A stretch of 64,000 nucleotides of DNA, from assembly GCF_014932895.1 (NCBI RefSeq), contig NZ_JACYOF010000002.1, forward strand, positions 1 through 64,000, given 5' to 3'. The notes under the pieces are model-generated. The model saw only the letters and a list, made by a program, of their open reading frames with translations, was not told the origin of the DNA and did not search any database. Within the stretch, counting starts at the first letter, position 1. The number at the start of each line of letters is the position of its first letter. Positions 35,835 to 43,187 of the stretch are shown here, piece after piece. The position numbers were made by a program, and so were the translations under genes. The DNA comes from Bacillus thuringiensis. Lineage in GTDB: Bacteria > Bacillota > Bacilli > Bacillales > Bacillaceae_G.

Positions 35835-36419
35835 ATCCACTAATCTCTTCATATCACGTATGATGTCTTCGTATGGCGTATTACTAATACCATTATACTT
35901 TTTCATTACTTTTCCATTTTGATCAATTAAATAAAATGATGTACCATGTATTACTTGACCGTTCTCCGGCTTATCTACAAGTGATTGGAAATTCTCTTTT
36001 GAAAACTTTGTAATATCTTCTAACGAATAACCCGTCAATAGATTCCAATTACTAGTATCTTCTGTAAACTTTTGAATGAAAGCTTTCAGATTTTCTGGCT
36101 TATCAAGGTCTGGATCTACACTAAACGAAACAAATTGAACGTCTAATTTCTCTTCCTTTGCCATCTTCTGTAATTTTGCCATATTAGCGGTCATTGGCGG
36201 ACAAACTGTTTGACAGTTTGTGAACATAAAATCTGCAACCCATACTTTCCCTTTTAAGTCTTTCGTACCAAATTGTTTTCCATCTTGATTTGTGAATTGG
36301 AAAGTTTCTAAATCCCAATTTAATGGTTTACGAAGCTTTGAGCCTGATCCACTACATCCAGCAAGTACAAAGAGACAAAATATAACCATAAGACCAATTA
36401 TTTTTTGATAACGCTTCAT
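35832..36419 (-). CDS. SCO1/SenC family copper-chaperone lipoprotein
   Basis: 195 residues. The lipoprotein signal ends at LAGC (C22). The thioredoxin-like domain carries the copper site: C69-x3-C73 (FTNCQTVCPPM) and H158 (QVIHGTSFYLID). Bacillus YpmQ (BsSco) delivers copper to the CuA centre of cytochrome c oxidase and is similar in size. It sits on the outer face of the membrane. Monocistronic, with a long AT-rich upstream region. Confidence 0.9.
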   Translation of the reverse strand: MKRYQKIIGLMVIFCLFVLAGCSGSGSKLRKPLNWDLETFQFTNQDGKQFGTKDLKGKVWVADFMFTNCQTVCPPMTANMAKLQKMAKEEKLDVQFVSFSVDPDLDKPENLKAFIQKFTEDTSNWNLLTGYSLEDITKFSKENFQSLVDKPENGQVIHGTSFYLIDQNGKVMKKYNGISNTPYEDIIRDMKRLVD

Positions 36420-36743
36420 TTATAAACCTCTTTTCTCTATCCTAAATTTAAATAGGTTATGTTCATCATAACAAAAGTTAACACTACGAGAAAATTGTTT
36501 ACTACATTTGTTCACGAAATCGTACGAATTTACGTATGTTACCTCTTAATTTCAGGCGAATTACTAGACAAAATATATTTTTTCTCTAAATAGTATTTGC
36601 AAAACAAAGTTCATTGTTAAATTTGTAAATACCTTCCCCTATTTTTTAACAATTACTTAAACATTAATCCATTTTATACACTGTATTCCTTAACAACATT
36701 TCGGTACAATACAACTACAATGATTTTAAATGAGGTGATGTTC
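36420..36743. other. Divergent intergenic region, sco / MBL hydrolase
   Basis: About 320 bp of AT-rich DNA that must carry both promoters. No small ORF with a ribosome site, strong palindrome or riboswitch was seen. Confidence 0.4.
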
Positions 36744-37718
36744 ATGGCAAAGCGCTATGAAAATATGGATAATGTTAGTACAAAAAAATCAATTCGTTCT
36801 TTTTTACGATGGCGTAAAGAACGAAAGCAGAACAAAAAAGACTTTTCTTTCTTAGTAGAACAATCACCTGTTAAACAAAGTTCATTTTTGCAAAGTAATG
36901 TTGAAAAAACGACAGTCACATGGATTGGCCATTCCACTTTTCTTATCCAAACGAATGGGCTTAATATATTAACAGATCCAGTATGGGCAAATAAATTAAA
37001 ATTGGTTCCAAGGCTTACTGAACCAGGTTTTACTATACAAGAACTACCTAAAATTGATATAGTCCTTATTTCACACGGTCATTATGATCATTTAGATTTT
37101 TCAACTCTTCGTCAGTTAAATGATGATGTTCTATATCTTGTACCTATTGGATTAAAAAAATTATTTACTCGTAAGAAATTTACTCATGTAGAAGAGTATA
37201 AGTGGTGGGAAAATACGACAATTAACGAAGTTTCTTTTCACTTTGTACCTGCTCAGCACTGGACGAGAAGATCCTTATTTGATATGAATACGTCTCACTG
37301 GGGTGGATGGATTATTGATAATGAAACGACTATGGAAACCATTTATTTTTGTGGCGACAGTGGCTATTTCCAAGGTTTCAAAGAAATTGGCAAACGCTTT
37401 TTAATTGATATTGCTCTTATGCCAATTGGCGCTTATGAACCAGAATGGTTCATGAAAGTATCTCATGTTTCACCTGAAGAGTCAGTGCAAGCTTATTTAG
37501 ATTTAAATGCTACGCATTTTATACCAATGCATTACGGAGCTTTTGCACTCGCCGATGAAACACCTCGCGAGGCAATAACAAGACTTCGAAGTAATTGGAA
37601 TTTACGCATGTTACCGTGGGAACAACTGCATGTACTCTTTTTAGGCCAAACTTTTACTTATAATAGCGCCACAAATGAAAAACAAGTCAATGAAAAAATC
37701 GAAACTTTACAAGTTTAA
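36744..37718 (+). CDS. Metallo-beta-lactamase-fold hydrolase, NAPE-PLD/UlaG-like
   Basis: 324 residues from ATG 36744, after GAGGTG; an ATG eight codons upstream lacks a site. The metal motif H111-G-H-Y-D-H116 is preceded by WIGHSTFLIQTNGLNILTDP, and followed by FCGDSGYFQGFKEIG and PMHYGAFALAD. That pattern is typical of the NAPE-PLD-like branch of the fold, which hydrolyses phosphodiester or lactone bonds. The N-terminal 35 residues are highly basic. The substrate is unknown. Confidence 0.85.
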   Translation: MAKRYENMDNVSTKKSIRSFLRWRKERKQNKKDFSFLVEQSPVKQSSFLQSNVEKTTVTWIGHSTFLIQTNGLNILTDPVWANKLKLVPRLTEPGFTIQELPKIDIVLISHGHYDHLDFSTLRQLNDDVLYLVPIGLKKLFTRKKFTHVEEYKWWENTTINEVSFHFVPAQHWTRRSLFDMNTSHWGGWIIDNETTMETIYFCGDSGYFQGFKEIGKRFLIDIALMPIGAYEPEWFMKVSHVSPEESVQAYLDLNATHFIPMHYGAFALADETPREAITRLRSNWNLRMLPWEQLHVLFLGQTFTYNSATNEKQVNEKIETLQV

Positions 37719-37778
37719 TGTAACTACTTATTTGATATATCCATCATATAATATAGAAAATCATAAAGGGTGTTTTCT

Positions 37779-37862
37779 ATGAATGAATATTTACAGACTC
37801 GCTATATCATTAGCGGGAGTGCCTGTATAGCCCTTCTCATTTCTTACTTTCTATTCACATAA
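37779..37862 (+). CDS. 27-residue single-pass membrane peptide
   Basis: ATG 37779 follows AAAGGGTG by 6 nt and opens MNEYLQTRYIISGS followed by a hydrophobic helix (CIALLISYFLFT) to a TAA at 37860-37862. The combination of a good ribosome site and a compact membrane helix suggests a real small gene; no homologue is recognised. The palindromic repeat begins about 10 bp downstream and its first hairpin could act as terminator. Confidence 0.45.
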   Translation: MNEYLQTRYIISGSACIALLISYFLFT

Positions 37863-37871
37863 AGTGAAACT

Positions 37872-37990
37872 TTAATCAGTGGGGAGCTCTTCATCCCCCA
37901 CTGATTATTAGTTGAACCAATCGGACAGTAAGACTCCCTACCTCCTTTGCTTTCGCTGAATTTTGAGGTAGGGAGTCTTACTGTCCGTTA
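37872..37990. repeat. Palindromic intergenic repeat (bcr-like)
   Basis: Two nested hairpins in ~115 bp. The first has a 12-bp stem (37873-37884 with 37896-37907). The second has a perfect 23-bp stem (37921-37943 with 37964-37986), starting CGGACAGTAAGACTCCC and separated by a 20-nt loop. Long GC-rich palindromes of this type are dispersed in B. cereus group genomes as bcr elements; which bcr family this belongs to is from memory and not verified. Confidence 0.65.
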
Positions 37991-37997
37991 ATGCGGG

Positions 37998-38038
37998 ATA
38001 AAAAAGCTACTTGAAAATATATTTCAAGTAGCTTTTTT
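37998..38038 (-). terminator. degV terminator
   Basis: A perfect stem of about 16 bp (AAAAAGCTACTTGAAA with its complement) with a 6-nt loop, just after the DegV stop codon. Confidence 0.85.
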
Positions 38039-38039
38039 A

Positions 38040-38882
38040 TTACTCTGCTAAATACATAAATCCGATTGCACCCGGACCTGTATGAGTACTAATAATTGGA
38101 GTTGTATAGAAAATTTCTGATTGAGTAAATTCACTCACTTTTTCAACCGCTGCTTTTACACTTTCAGCTAAAGGAATTGCTTTCGCATGTGGAATTGCAA
38201 CAGCTTTTACAACTTTCCCAGCTGTATCTTGCTCAAATAACTTAGCTAACGTTTTTACAATTTGTCCTTGGCTGCGCACTTTCGTTACAGGGTTATAAAC
38301 ACCATCTTCAAGGCTAGCAATTGGCTTTATATTAAGTAGCGAACCGATAAACGCTTTTCCTTTACCGATACGTCCACCCTTCACTAAGTTTTCTAATGTA
38401 TCTACTACTACATATAAACGAGTATTCTTTCTCACTTCATCTACACGTTTTAAAATTTCTTCTAGTGAGCGTCCTTCATTTGCCATTTTTGCAGCTTCTA
38501 TTACTTGGTATGCTAAAGCATGTGTAATAAATTGAGAATCAACAACTGTTACTTTTGTATCAGTCATCGATGCAGCACTATTTGCAGTTGCAACAGTACC
38601 ACTCATTCCACTAGTCATATGGATAGAAAGTACTTCACTTCCATCTTCGCCTAGCTTGTCATACATTTCTACAAATGTACCCATAGCTGGTTGTGATGTC
38701 TTTGGTAGTTCCTCTGATTTAATCATTTCTTCAATAAATTCATCAGGTTGTAAATCAACGCGATCTAAATATGTTTGTCCATTTACAGAGATTGATAATG
38801 GTAGAACATGAATGTCATACTGTTCGATTACATCTTGTGATAAATCTGCCGTTGAATCTGTTACAATTTTAATTTTTTGCAT
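38040..38882 (-). CDS. DegV family fatty-acid-binding protein (FakB-like)
   Basis: 280 residues with KIVTDSTADLSQDVIEQYDI, then LPKTSQPAMGTFVEMYDKL, SIHMTSGMSGTVATANSA, VVDTLENLVKGGRIGKG and THTGPGAIG. These are the conserved blocks of DegV/FakB proteins, which hold a single fatty acid for phosphorylation by FakA. The fakA gene is not in the window. Cytosolic; monocistronic. Confidence 0.9.
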   Translation of the reverse strand: MQKIKIVTDSTADLSQDVIEQYDIHVLPLSISVNGQTYLDRVDLQPDEFIEEMIKSEELPKTSQPAMGTFVEMYDKLGEDGSEVLSIHMTSGMSGTVATANSAASMTDTKVTVVDSQFITHALAYQVIEAAKMANEGRSLEEILKRVDEVRKNTRLYVVVDTLENLVKGGRIGKGKAFIGSLLNIKPIASLEDGVYNPVTKVRSQGQIVKTLAKLFEQDTAGKVVKAVAIPHAKAIPLAESVKAAVEKVSEFTQSEIFYTTPIISTHTGPGAIGFMYLAE

Positions 38883-39001
38883 ACTATCCTTCTTCCCTTT
38901 CCAATACGCTCTCCTTGTTATTATACTAGCATTCCTAATGCTTTCAACAATTTCGAACGAAATTCCATCAAATTAATTATATTTTTATACCTAAAATAAA
39001 A

Positions 39002-39034
39002 AAGACAGAGTATTCCTGACTCTGTCCTACTCTA
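39002..39034 (-). terminator. Terminator after a hypothetical gene
   Basis: A 9-bp stem (GACAGAGT with ACTCTGTC plus one pair) and a U-run of six on the minus strand. Confidence 0.75.
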
Positions 39035-39036
39035 AA

Positions 39037-39348
39037 TTATGCGTTCTTTTCAAGGGTATTTGTTTTATATACATTTGAATAATCATTCCACTTCAAACAA
39101 TTTTGTAAATATTCACGGAAAGAATACGAAAATCTTGGGTGCTTTTGTTTTTGAATTTTCGCAATAAACAATTGAAGACGAGACTGAATTAGAAACGATA
39201 ATGGATGCTGCGCTTGTAGGACAGGGATTTCAAATATTTTAATACAATTCCCTGTTGCATGAGTGAAATAAAAACTTTTCGTAATCACAATATCAATCCT
39301 CTTTTTCATTGGATTTTTGAACTGCCTCCACTTAACGTTTTGACACAT
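39037..39348 (-). CDS. Hypothetical basic protein
   Basis: Up to 103 residues; the start is unclear. ATG 39348 has no nearby ribosome site, while ATG 39309 (MKKRIDIVITKSFYF) has a GGAGG 14 nt upstream, further than normal. The sequence is rich in aromatic and basic residues (RFSYSFREYLQNCLKWND) and shows no recognised family. A strong terminator follows at once. It could be a genuine group-specific gene or a worn remnant. Confidence 0.4.
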   Translation of the reverse strand: MCQNVKWRQFKNPMKKRIDIVITKSFYFTHATGNCIKIFEIPVLQAQHPLSFLIQSRLQLFIAKIQKQKHPRFSYSFREYLQNCLKWNDYSNVYKTNTLEKNA

Positions 39349-39587
39349 TGTGTAAAATATAGGTTTTCTCCTACTACTGAAAATACACGTTTTTCCTACA
39401 GTTAGTATTGGCAGGATTCATCCCGATCTAATCATTCCTTTGAGACGGTAGTCTTGTTGCCAGTATATAGCTAATTAACTTAAGTATAAACTTATAGAGG
39501 TAAAAAGTTTGTCTAAATTTCGGATATTCTATAATTTTTTTCTTTTATATATTGTATACGATATTATCAATAGTATAACAAATAATT

Positions 39588-39619
39588 TAAAAAGTGCCTT
39601 TATAACGAGGCACTTTTCG
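39588..39619 (-). terminator. tatC terminator
   Basis: A stem of about 11 bp (AAAAGTGCCT with GAGGCACTTTT), partly inside the last tatC codons. Confidence 0.75.
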
Positions 39620-40352
39620 AATGTGTTTCTTCTCTTTTTTGTTTGCGTTTACTTACAATTTTTGATAAAGCGATACTAATTTCATAAATACAAATAAGCG
39701 GTACCGCAACTAAACTATGAGATAAAAAATCAGGCGGTGATATACAAGATGCAATAATAATCAATGCTACGTAAGCATACCTTCTTATTTTTATTAGAAA
39801 TTCTGCCGTAAGTATGCCAATACTCGTTAAAAACATTACAACTACAGGTAATTCAAAAATCACAGCAAATGGAACTGTTAAATTAAGTACAAAATGAAAA
39901 TACTTTTCTGTCGTAAACATTGTATTAAACATTTCATTACCTATCGTAGTTAAAAAATGAAATAGAAACGGCATTACAATGAAATATCCAAAACATAAAC
40001 CTGCAATAAATAATATAGACAACACTGGTATATACATTACTGTCATCTTTTGTTCATTTGGATGTAAACCTGGTTTTACAAATAACCAAATTTGTATAGC
40101 AGCAAAAGGAATTGTACAAACAATAGCAAATACTGTAGCAATCGAGAAAAAAATCCATAATACATCACTTGGACCGAGAACAGTTAATTTCATTGGTAAA
40201 TCTTTGACAAGCCAAAAATATATATCCTTCGTAAAAGTAAATCCAATAATTAAAAATAGTACAAAGGATAACACTGTATATATTACTCGTTTGCGAAGCT
40301 CAACAATATGTTCTACTACACTCATTTCCCGATCTTCCATCTCGTTCACCAC
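39600..40352 (-). CDS. tatC: Twin-arginine translocase subunit TatC
   Basis: 250 residues with six membrane segments. The N-terminal MSVVEHIVELRKRVIYTVLSF holds the conserved H-x-x-E-L-R-x-R block, and the first extracytoplasmic loop and FGYFIVMPFLFHFL follow. TatC recognises the twin-arginine signal and forms the export complex with TatA. The first codon is GTG 40352; an ATG at 40340 with GGTG 6 nt upstream is at least as likely. It is the second gene after tatA (41-nt gap). No twin-arginine substrate gene is adjacent. Confidence 0.92.
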   Translation of the reverse strand: MVNEMEDREMSVVEHIVELRKRVIYTVLSFVLFLIIGFTFTKDIYFWLVKDLPMKLTVLGPSDVLWIFFSIATVFAIVCTIPFAAIQIWLFVKPGLHPNEQKMTVMYIPVLSILFIAGLCFGYFIVMPFLFHFLTTIGNEMFNTMFTTEKYFHFVLNLTVPFAVIFELPVVVMFLTSIGILTAEFLIKIRRYAYVALIIIASCISPPDFLSHSLVAVPLICIYEISIALSKIVSKRKQKREETHSKSASL

Positions 40353-40393
40353 ACTTTATTTATCCATTCCAAGGAAAACTCATCATATTTTGT

Positions 40394-40570
40394 TTACTTC
40401 TTTTCCTTCTCTTGAAATGCGTCATCAGTCAATTCTTTCGTTGATTTTTTAAATTCTTTTAACGTTTCCCCTAAAGCCTTTCCGATCTCAGGTAATTTTT
40501 TTGGTCCAAATAAAATCAGTACAGCTACTAAAATTAAAATTAATCCTGGAAAGCCAATATTTGAAAACAT
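40394..40570 (-). CDS. tatA: Twin-arginine translocase subunit TatA
   Basis: 58 residues: [20 protein letters not shown] forms the membrane helix, [20 protein letters not shown] the conserved F-G-x-K-x-L-P hinge and amphipathic helix, then a charged tail ending EKEKK. This is a complete minimal TatA. The ATG at 40568-40570 follows a GGGGATGGGGA site. It forms an operon with tatC. Confidence 0.92.
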
Positions 40571-40783
40571 TTCCCCATCCCCTTTATTAGTAGATTCCTT
40601 GTCCTACTATTACATAATTTTATTTTGTCAAAAAAGTTTGAAAACGTCAACAAATCCATCGCCTTTTGTCAAAAAAATTCAAAAATATAATCAATTATAC
40701 AAATTTCATTTTCTATTGTCCTTGTGTATGATATGGTAAGGGAAACGACATATTATTTTATAATAGTAGAAAGGATTTACATT

Positions 40784-41440
40784 ATGACTGAAAAAATGAC
40801 ACGAATGACACATTTTGTGAAAGAAGAAATTGCAAATGCAATTACACATGGTATCGGTGCCATTTTAAGCATCCCTGCCTTAATTATATTAATTATTCAT
40901 GCTTCTAAGCATGGCACCGCATCTGCTGTAGTTGCATTTACGGTTTATGGTGTAAGCATGTTCTTACTGTACTTGTTTTCAACGTTGCTACATAGCATTC
41001 ACCATCCTAAAGTAGAAAAATTATTTACTATTTTAGATCACTCAGCCATTTATTTATTGATCGCTGGCACATATACTCCTTTTCTACTTATTACACTTCG
41101 TGGACCTTTAGGTTGGACGTTACTCGCTATTATATGGACACTTGCAATTGGCGGTATTGTTTTCAAAATTTTCTTTGTACGTCGCTTTATAAAAGCATCA
41201 ACTTTATGCTATATCATTATGGGATGGCTCATAATCGTTGCCATTAAACCACTTTATGAAAATCTAACTGGACATGGTTTTTCCCTACTCTTAGCAGGTG
41301 GCATTTTATATTCAGTTGGGGCAATCTTTTTCCTTTGGGAAAAGCTACCTTTCAACCATGCCATTTGGCATCTTTTCGTTTTAGGTGGCAGTACAATGAT
41401 GTTCTTCTGTGTACTCTTTTATGTCTTACCTGCAGTTTAA
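40784..41440 (+). CDS. hlyIII: Haemolysin III family (PAQR-type) membrane protein
   Basis: 218 residues from ATG 40784, after AAAGGA; the open frame extends 20 codons upstream without a site. It has seven membrane segments and the conserved metal-site blocks: EEIANAITHGIGAILSI, LLHSIHHPKVEKLFTILDHSAIYLLIAGTYTPF (His and Asp residues) and a C-terminal FNHAIWHLFVLGG. These match HlyIII/PAQR hydrolase-like receptors. The size fits B. cereus haemolysin III; haemolytic activity is inferred from that name, and a lipid or ceramidase-like role is possible. Confidence 0.9.
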   Translation: MTEKMTRMTHFVKEEIANAITHGIGAILSIPALIILIIHASKHGTASAVVAFTVYGVSMFLLYLFSTLLHSIHHPKVEKLFTILDHSAIYLLIAGTYTPFLLITLRGPLGWTLLAIIWTLAIGGIVFKIFFVRRFIKASTLCYIIMGWLIIVAIKPLYENLTGHGFSLLLAGGILYSVGAIFFLWEKLPFNHAIWHLFVLGGSTMMFFCVLFYVLPAV

Positions 41441-41441
41441 T

Positions 41442-41482
41442 AAAAAAAGTTTCAGCTTGATGTAAGCTGAAACTTTTTTTAT
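41442..41482. terminator. Bidirectional terminator, hlyIII / plsC
   Basis: A perfect 17-bp stem (AAAAAAAGTTTCAGCTT with its complement) with a 5-nt loop between converging stop codons. Confidence 0.88.
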
Positions 41483-42201
41483 TACTTATGTAATTGAGAT
41501 GCAATAACATCCTGTGTATGCTTTGTTAATTCTTTAATATCCATATTTGCATACTCTTCAGGTGTAATCGGCTTAGAAATTATTACTGTTGCATGAGCTG
41601 GTTTCATGCGATTTCCATTCGCTTCAAACATTTTATATGTACCATCTAACGTTACAGGTAAGATTGCTACACCAGATTTTACAGCCAGGTGAAAACTACC
41701 AGCTTTAAACTCTCCAATTTCGCCACCCTTACTTCTCGTTCCTTCAGGGAAAATAACGATAGAATGTCCATTCTTTAATAGTTCAATTCCATCTTTAATC
41801 GCTTGAAGAGATTGACGACGATCATTACGATCCATAAATACACAATTCATAAGTTCCATCCAAGTTGGTACAACTGGAAACTTCTTAATCTCTGCCTTTG
41901 AAACGAATCCAATTGGTTTATTTAAGTAACCTAGTAAAACAGGGATATCCATATTACTTTGATGATTACTTACAACTAGTACCGGCTTGTCTTTCGGAAC
42001 ATTTTCAAGCCCTTTTACTTCTACTGCCCCTCCAGCTACACGTACCATTTTCTTACCAAACCAATTTGTCGTTTTATACACAGCATTATCTTTTTCTTGC
42101 GGTGACATCGTACTTACTTGTTTTTTAAGACGCCACATTCTCGGTGTAATCGCAATTACGATTAAAATTAAATAAAAGATTTTAAAAAACGTTTGAATCA
42201 T
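41482..42201 (-). CDS. plsC: 1-acyl-sn-glycerol-3-phosphate acyltransferase
   Basis: 239 residues with an N-terminal membrane anchor (FFKIFYLILIVIAI). The catalytic H80-x4-D85 motif is in SNHQSNMDIPVLL; the substrate-binding FPEGTRSKGG follows at ~155, and then VAILPVTLDGTY. This is the standard PlsC layout; it converts lysophosphatidic to phosphatidic acid at the membrane. GGTGGGGG precedes the ATG by 6 nt. Monocistronic. Confidence 0.92.
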   Translation of the reverse strand: MIQTFFKIFYLILIVIAITPRMWRLKKQVSTMSPQEKDNAVYKTTNWFGKKMVRVAGGAVEVKGLENVPKDKPVLVVSNHQSNMDIPVLLGYLNKPIGFVSKAEIKKFPVVPTWMELMNCVFMDRNDRRQSLQAIKDGIELLKNGHSIVIFPEGTRSKGGEIGEFKAGSFHLAVKSGVAILPVTLDGTYKMFEANGNRMKPAHATVIISKPITPEEYANMDIKELTKHTQDVIASQLHK

Positions 42202-42264
42202 ACAGAACCCCCACCTATTATCATTCCGACCTTCATTATACTAGACAAACGAAGGAAAAAGAAG

Positions 42265-42302
42265 AAAAAATGTCCAAACAACAAGTGTTTGGACATTTTT
42301 AA
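42265..42302 (-). terminator. azoR terminator
   Basis: A stem of about 15 bp (AAAAATGTCCAAACA with TGTTTGGACATTTTT) after the azoR stop codon. Confidence 0.85.
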
Positions 42303-42312
42303 GTATTCTATA

Positions 42313-42948
42313 TTAGAAACGTTTTGCTAATTCACGTGCATTAGCAATTGCTGCTTCTTTAATTTCTTGTGCTTTTTCAGGGTTTGCATTCATTCCCTCA
42401 ACTGCAATATATTCAGTATCATTTACACCGATAAATCCTAATACTGTTTTCAAGTGATTGCGACCGAAGTCCACAGCTGCATATGCTCCTTCAGAATAAA
42501 CGCCGCCTGTAGCTTGAATGTGAAGTGCTTTTTTGCCTTCTAATAAGCCAACTGGACCATTTTCAGTATATTTGAATGTTTTACCTGCGATTGCTAAGTT
42601 ATCTAAGTATGCTTTCACTACTGGTGGATAGCTAAAGTTCCACATTGGAGTTACGAATACATAACGATCTGCGTGCATAAATGTCTCTAGGTTTGTGTTC
42701 ATTGCTGCAACTTTTTGTTGTTGAACTTCAGTTAAAGTTTCAAAACCTTCACCTGCCGCAAATTTACCCCAAGCAGCAAATACATCAGCATCAATTGCTG
42801 GTACAGTTGTGTTAAATAAATCAATTGTTACAACTTCGTCTTGTGGATGTTCATTTTTATATGCTTCGATGAAAGCTTCCCCTACTGCCATTCCGAAAGA
42901 ACCTTCTGCTGAATTTGGATTTGCTGTAATAAATAGTACTTTTGTCAT
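42313..42948 (-). CDS. azoR: FMN-dependent NADH azoreductase
   Basis: A 211-residue flavodoxin-fold enzyme. FITANPNSAEGSFGMAVGEAF binds the FMN phosphate, FVTPMWNFSYPPVVKAYLDNL is the diagnostic AzoR motif, and LHIQATGGVYS follows. It reduces quinones and azo compounds with NADH and protects against electrophile stress. It is monocistronic, and a palindrome upstream (43009-43025) suggests control by an electrophile-responsive repressor. Confidence 0.92.
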   Translation of the reverse strand: MTKVLFITANPNSAEGSFGMAVGEAFIEAYKNEHPQDEVVTIDLFNTTVPAIDADVFAAWGKFAAGEGFETLTEVQQQKVAAMNTNLETFMHADRYVFVTPMWNFSYPPVVKAYLDNLAIAGKTFKYTENGPVGLLEGKKALHIQATGGVYSEGAYAAVDFGRNHLKTVLGFIGVNDTEYIAVEGMNANPEKAQEIKEAAIANARELAKRF

Positions 42949-43008
42949 TGTATTCTCTCCCTTTTACATTTTATCTTTAATTTGAGATTTATATTTCGAA
43001 AGTAAATA

Positions 43009-43025
43009 ACTTACCTTATGTAAGT
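43009..43025 (-). promoter_or_regulatory. Inverted repeat upstream of azoR
   Basis: ACTTAC-N5-GTAAGT, about 60-75 bp before the azoR start, flanked by further TAAGT/ACTTA-like half sites. It fits an operator for a winged-helix repressor of the MarR or HxlR (YodB-like) type that commonly controls such genes. Regulator identity is inferred. Confidence 0.4.
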
Positions 43026-43141
43026 ATAATACAAAAAGTTATGTGTAATGTCAATAAAAAATAGCTACTTTTTTTTCGTAAGTTAATGATTTATTTTGCT
43101 TCTTTATAATCCGGTATGCAAATATCAAGGACTCTTAATAC

Positions 43142-43180
43142 AAAAAGGCTATCTCTATAGATTATAGAAATAGCCTTTTA
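43142..43180 (-). terminator. Terminator of the penicillin-binding protein gene
   Basis: A bulged stem (AAAAGGCTAT with ATAGCCTTTT, inner CTATA/TATAG pairs) downstream of the stop codon. Confidence 0.75.
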
Positions 43181-43187
43181 TTACATA

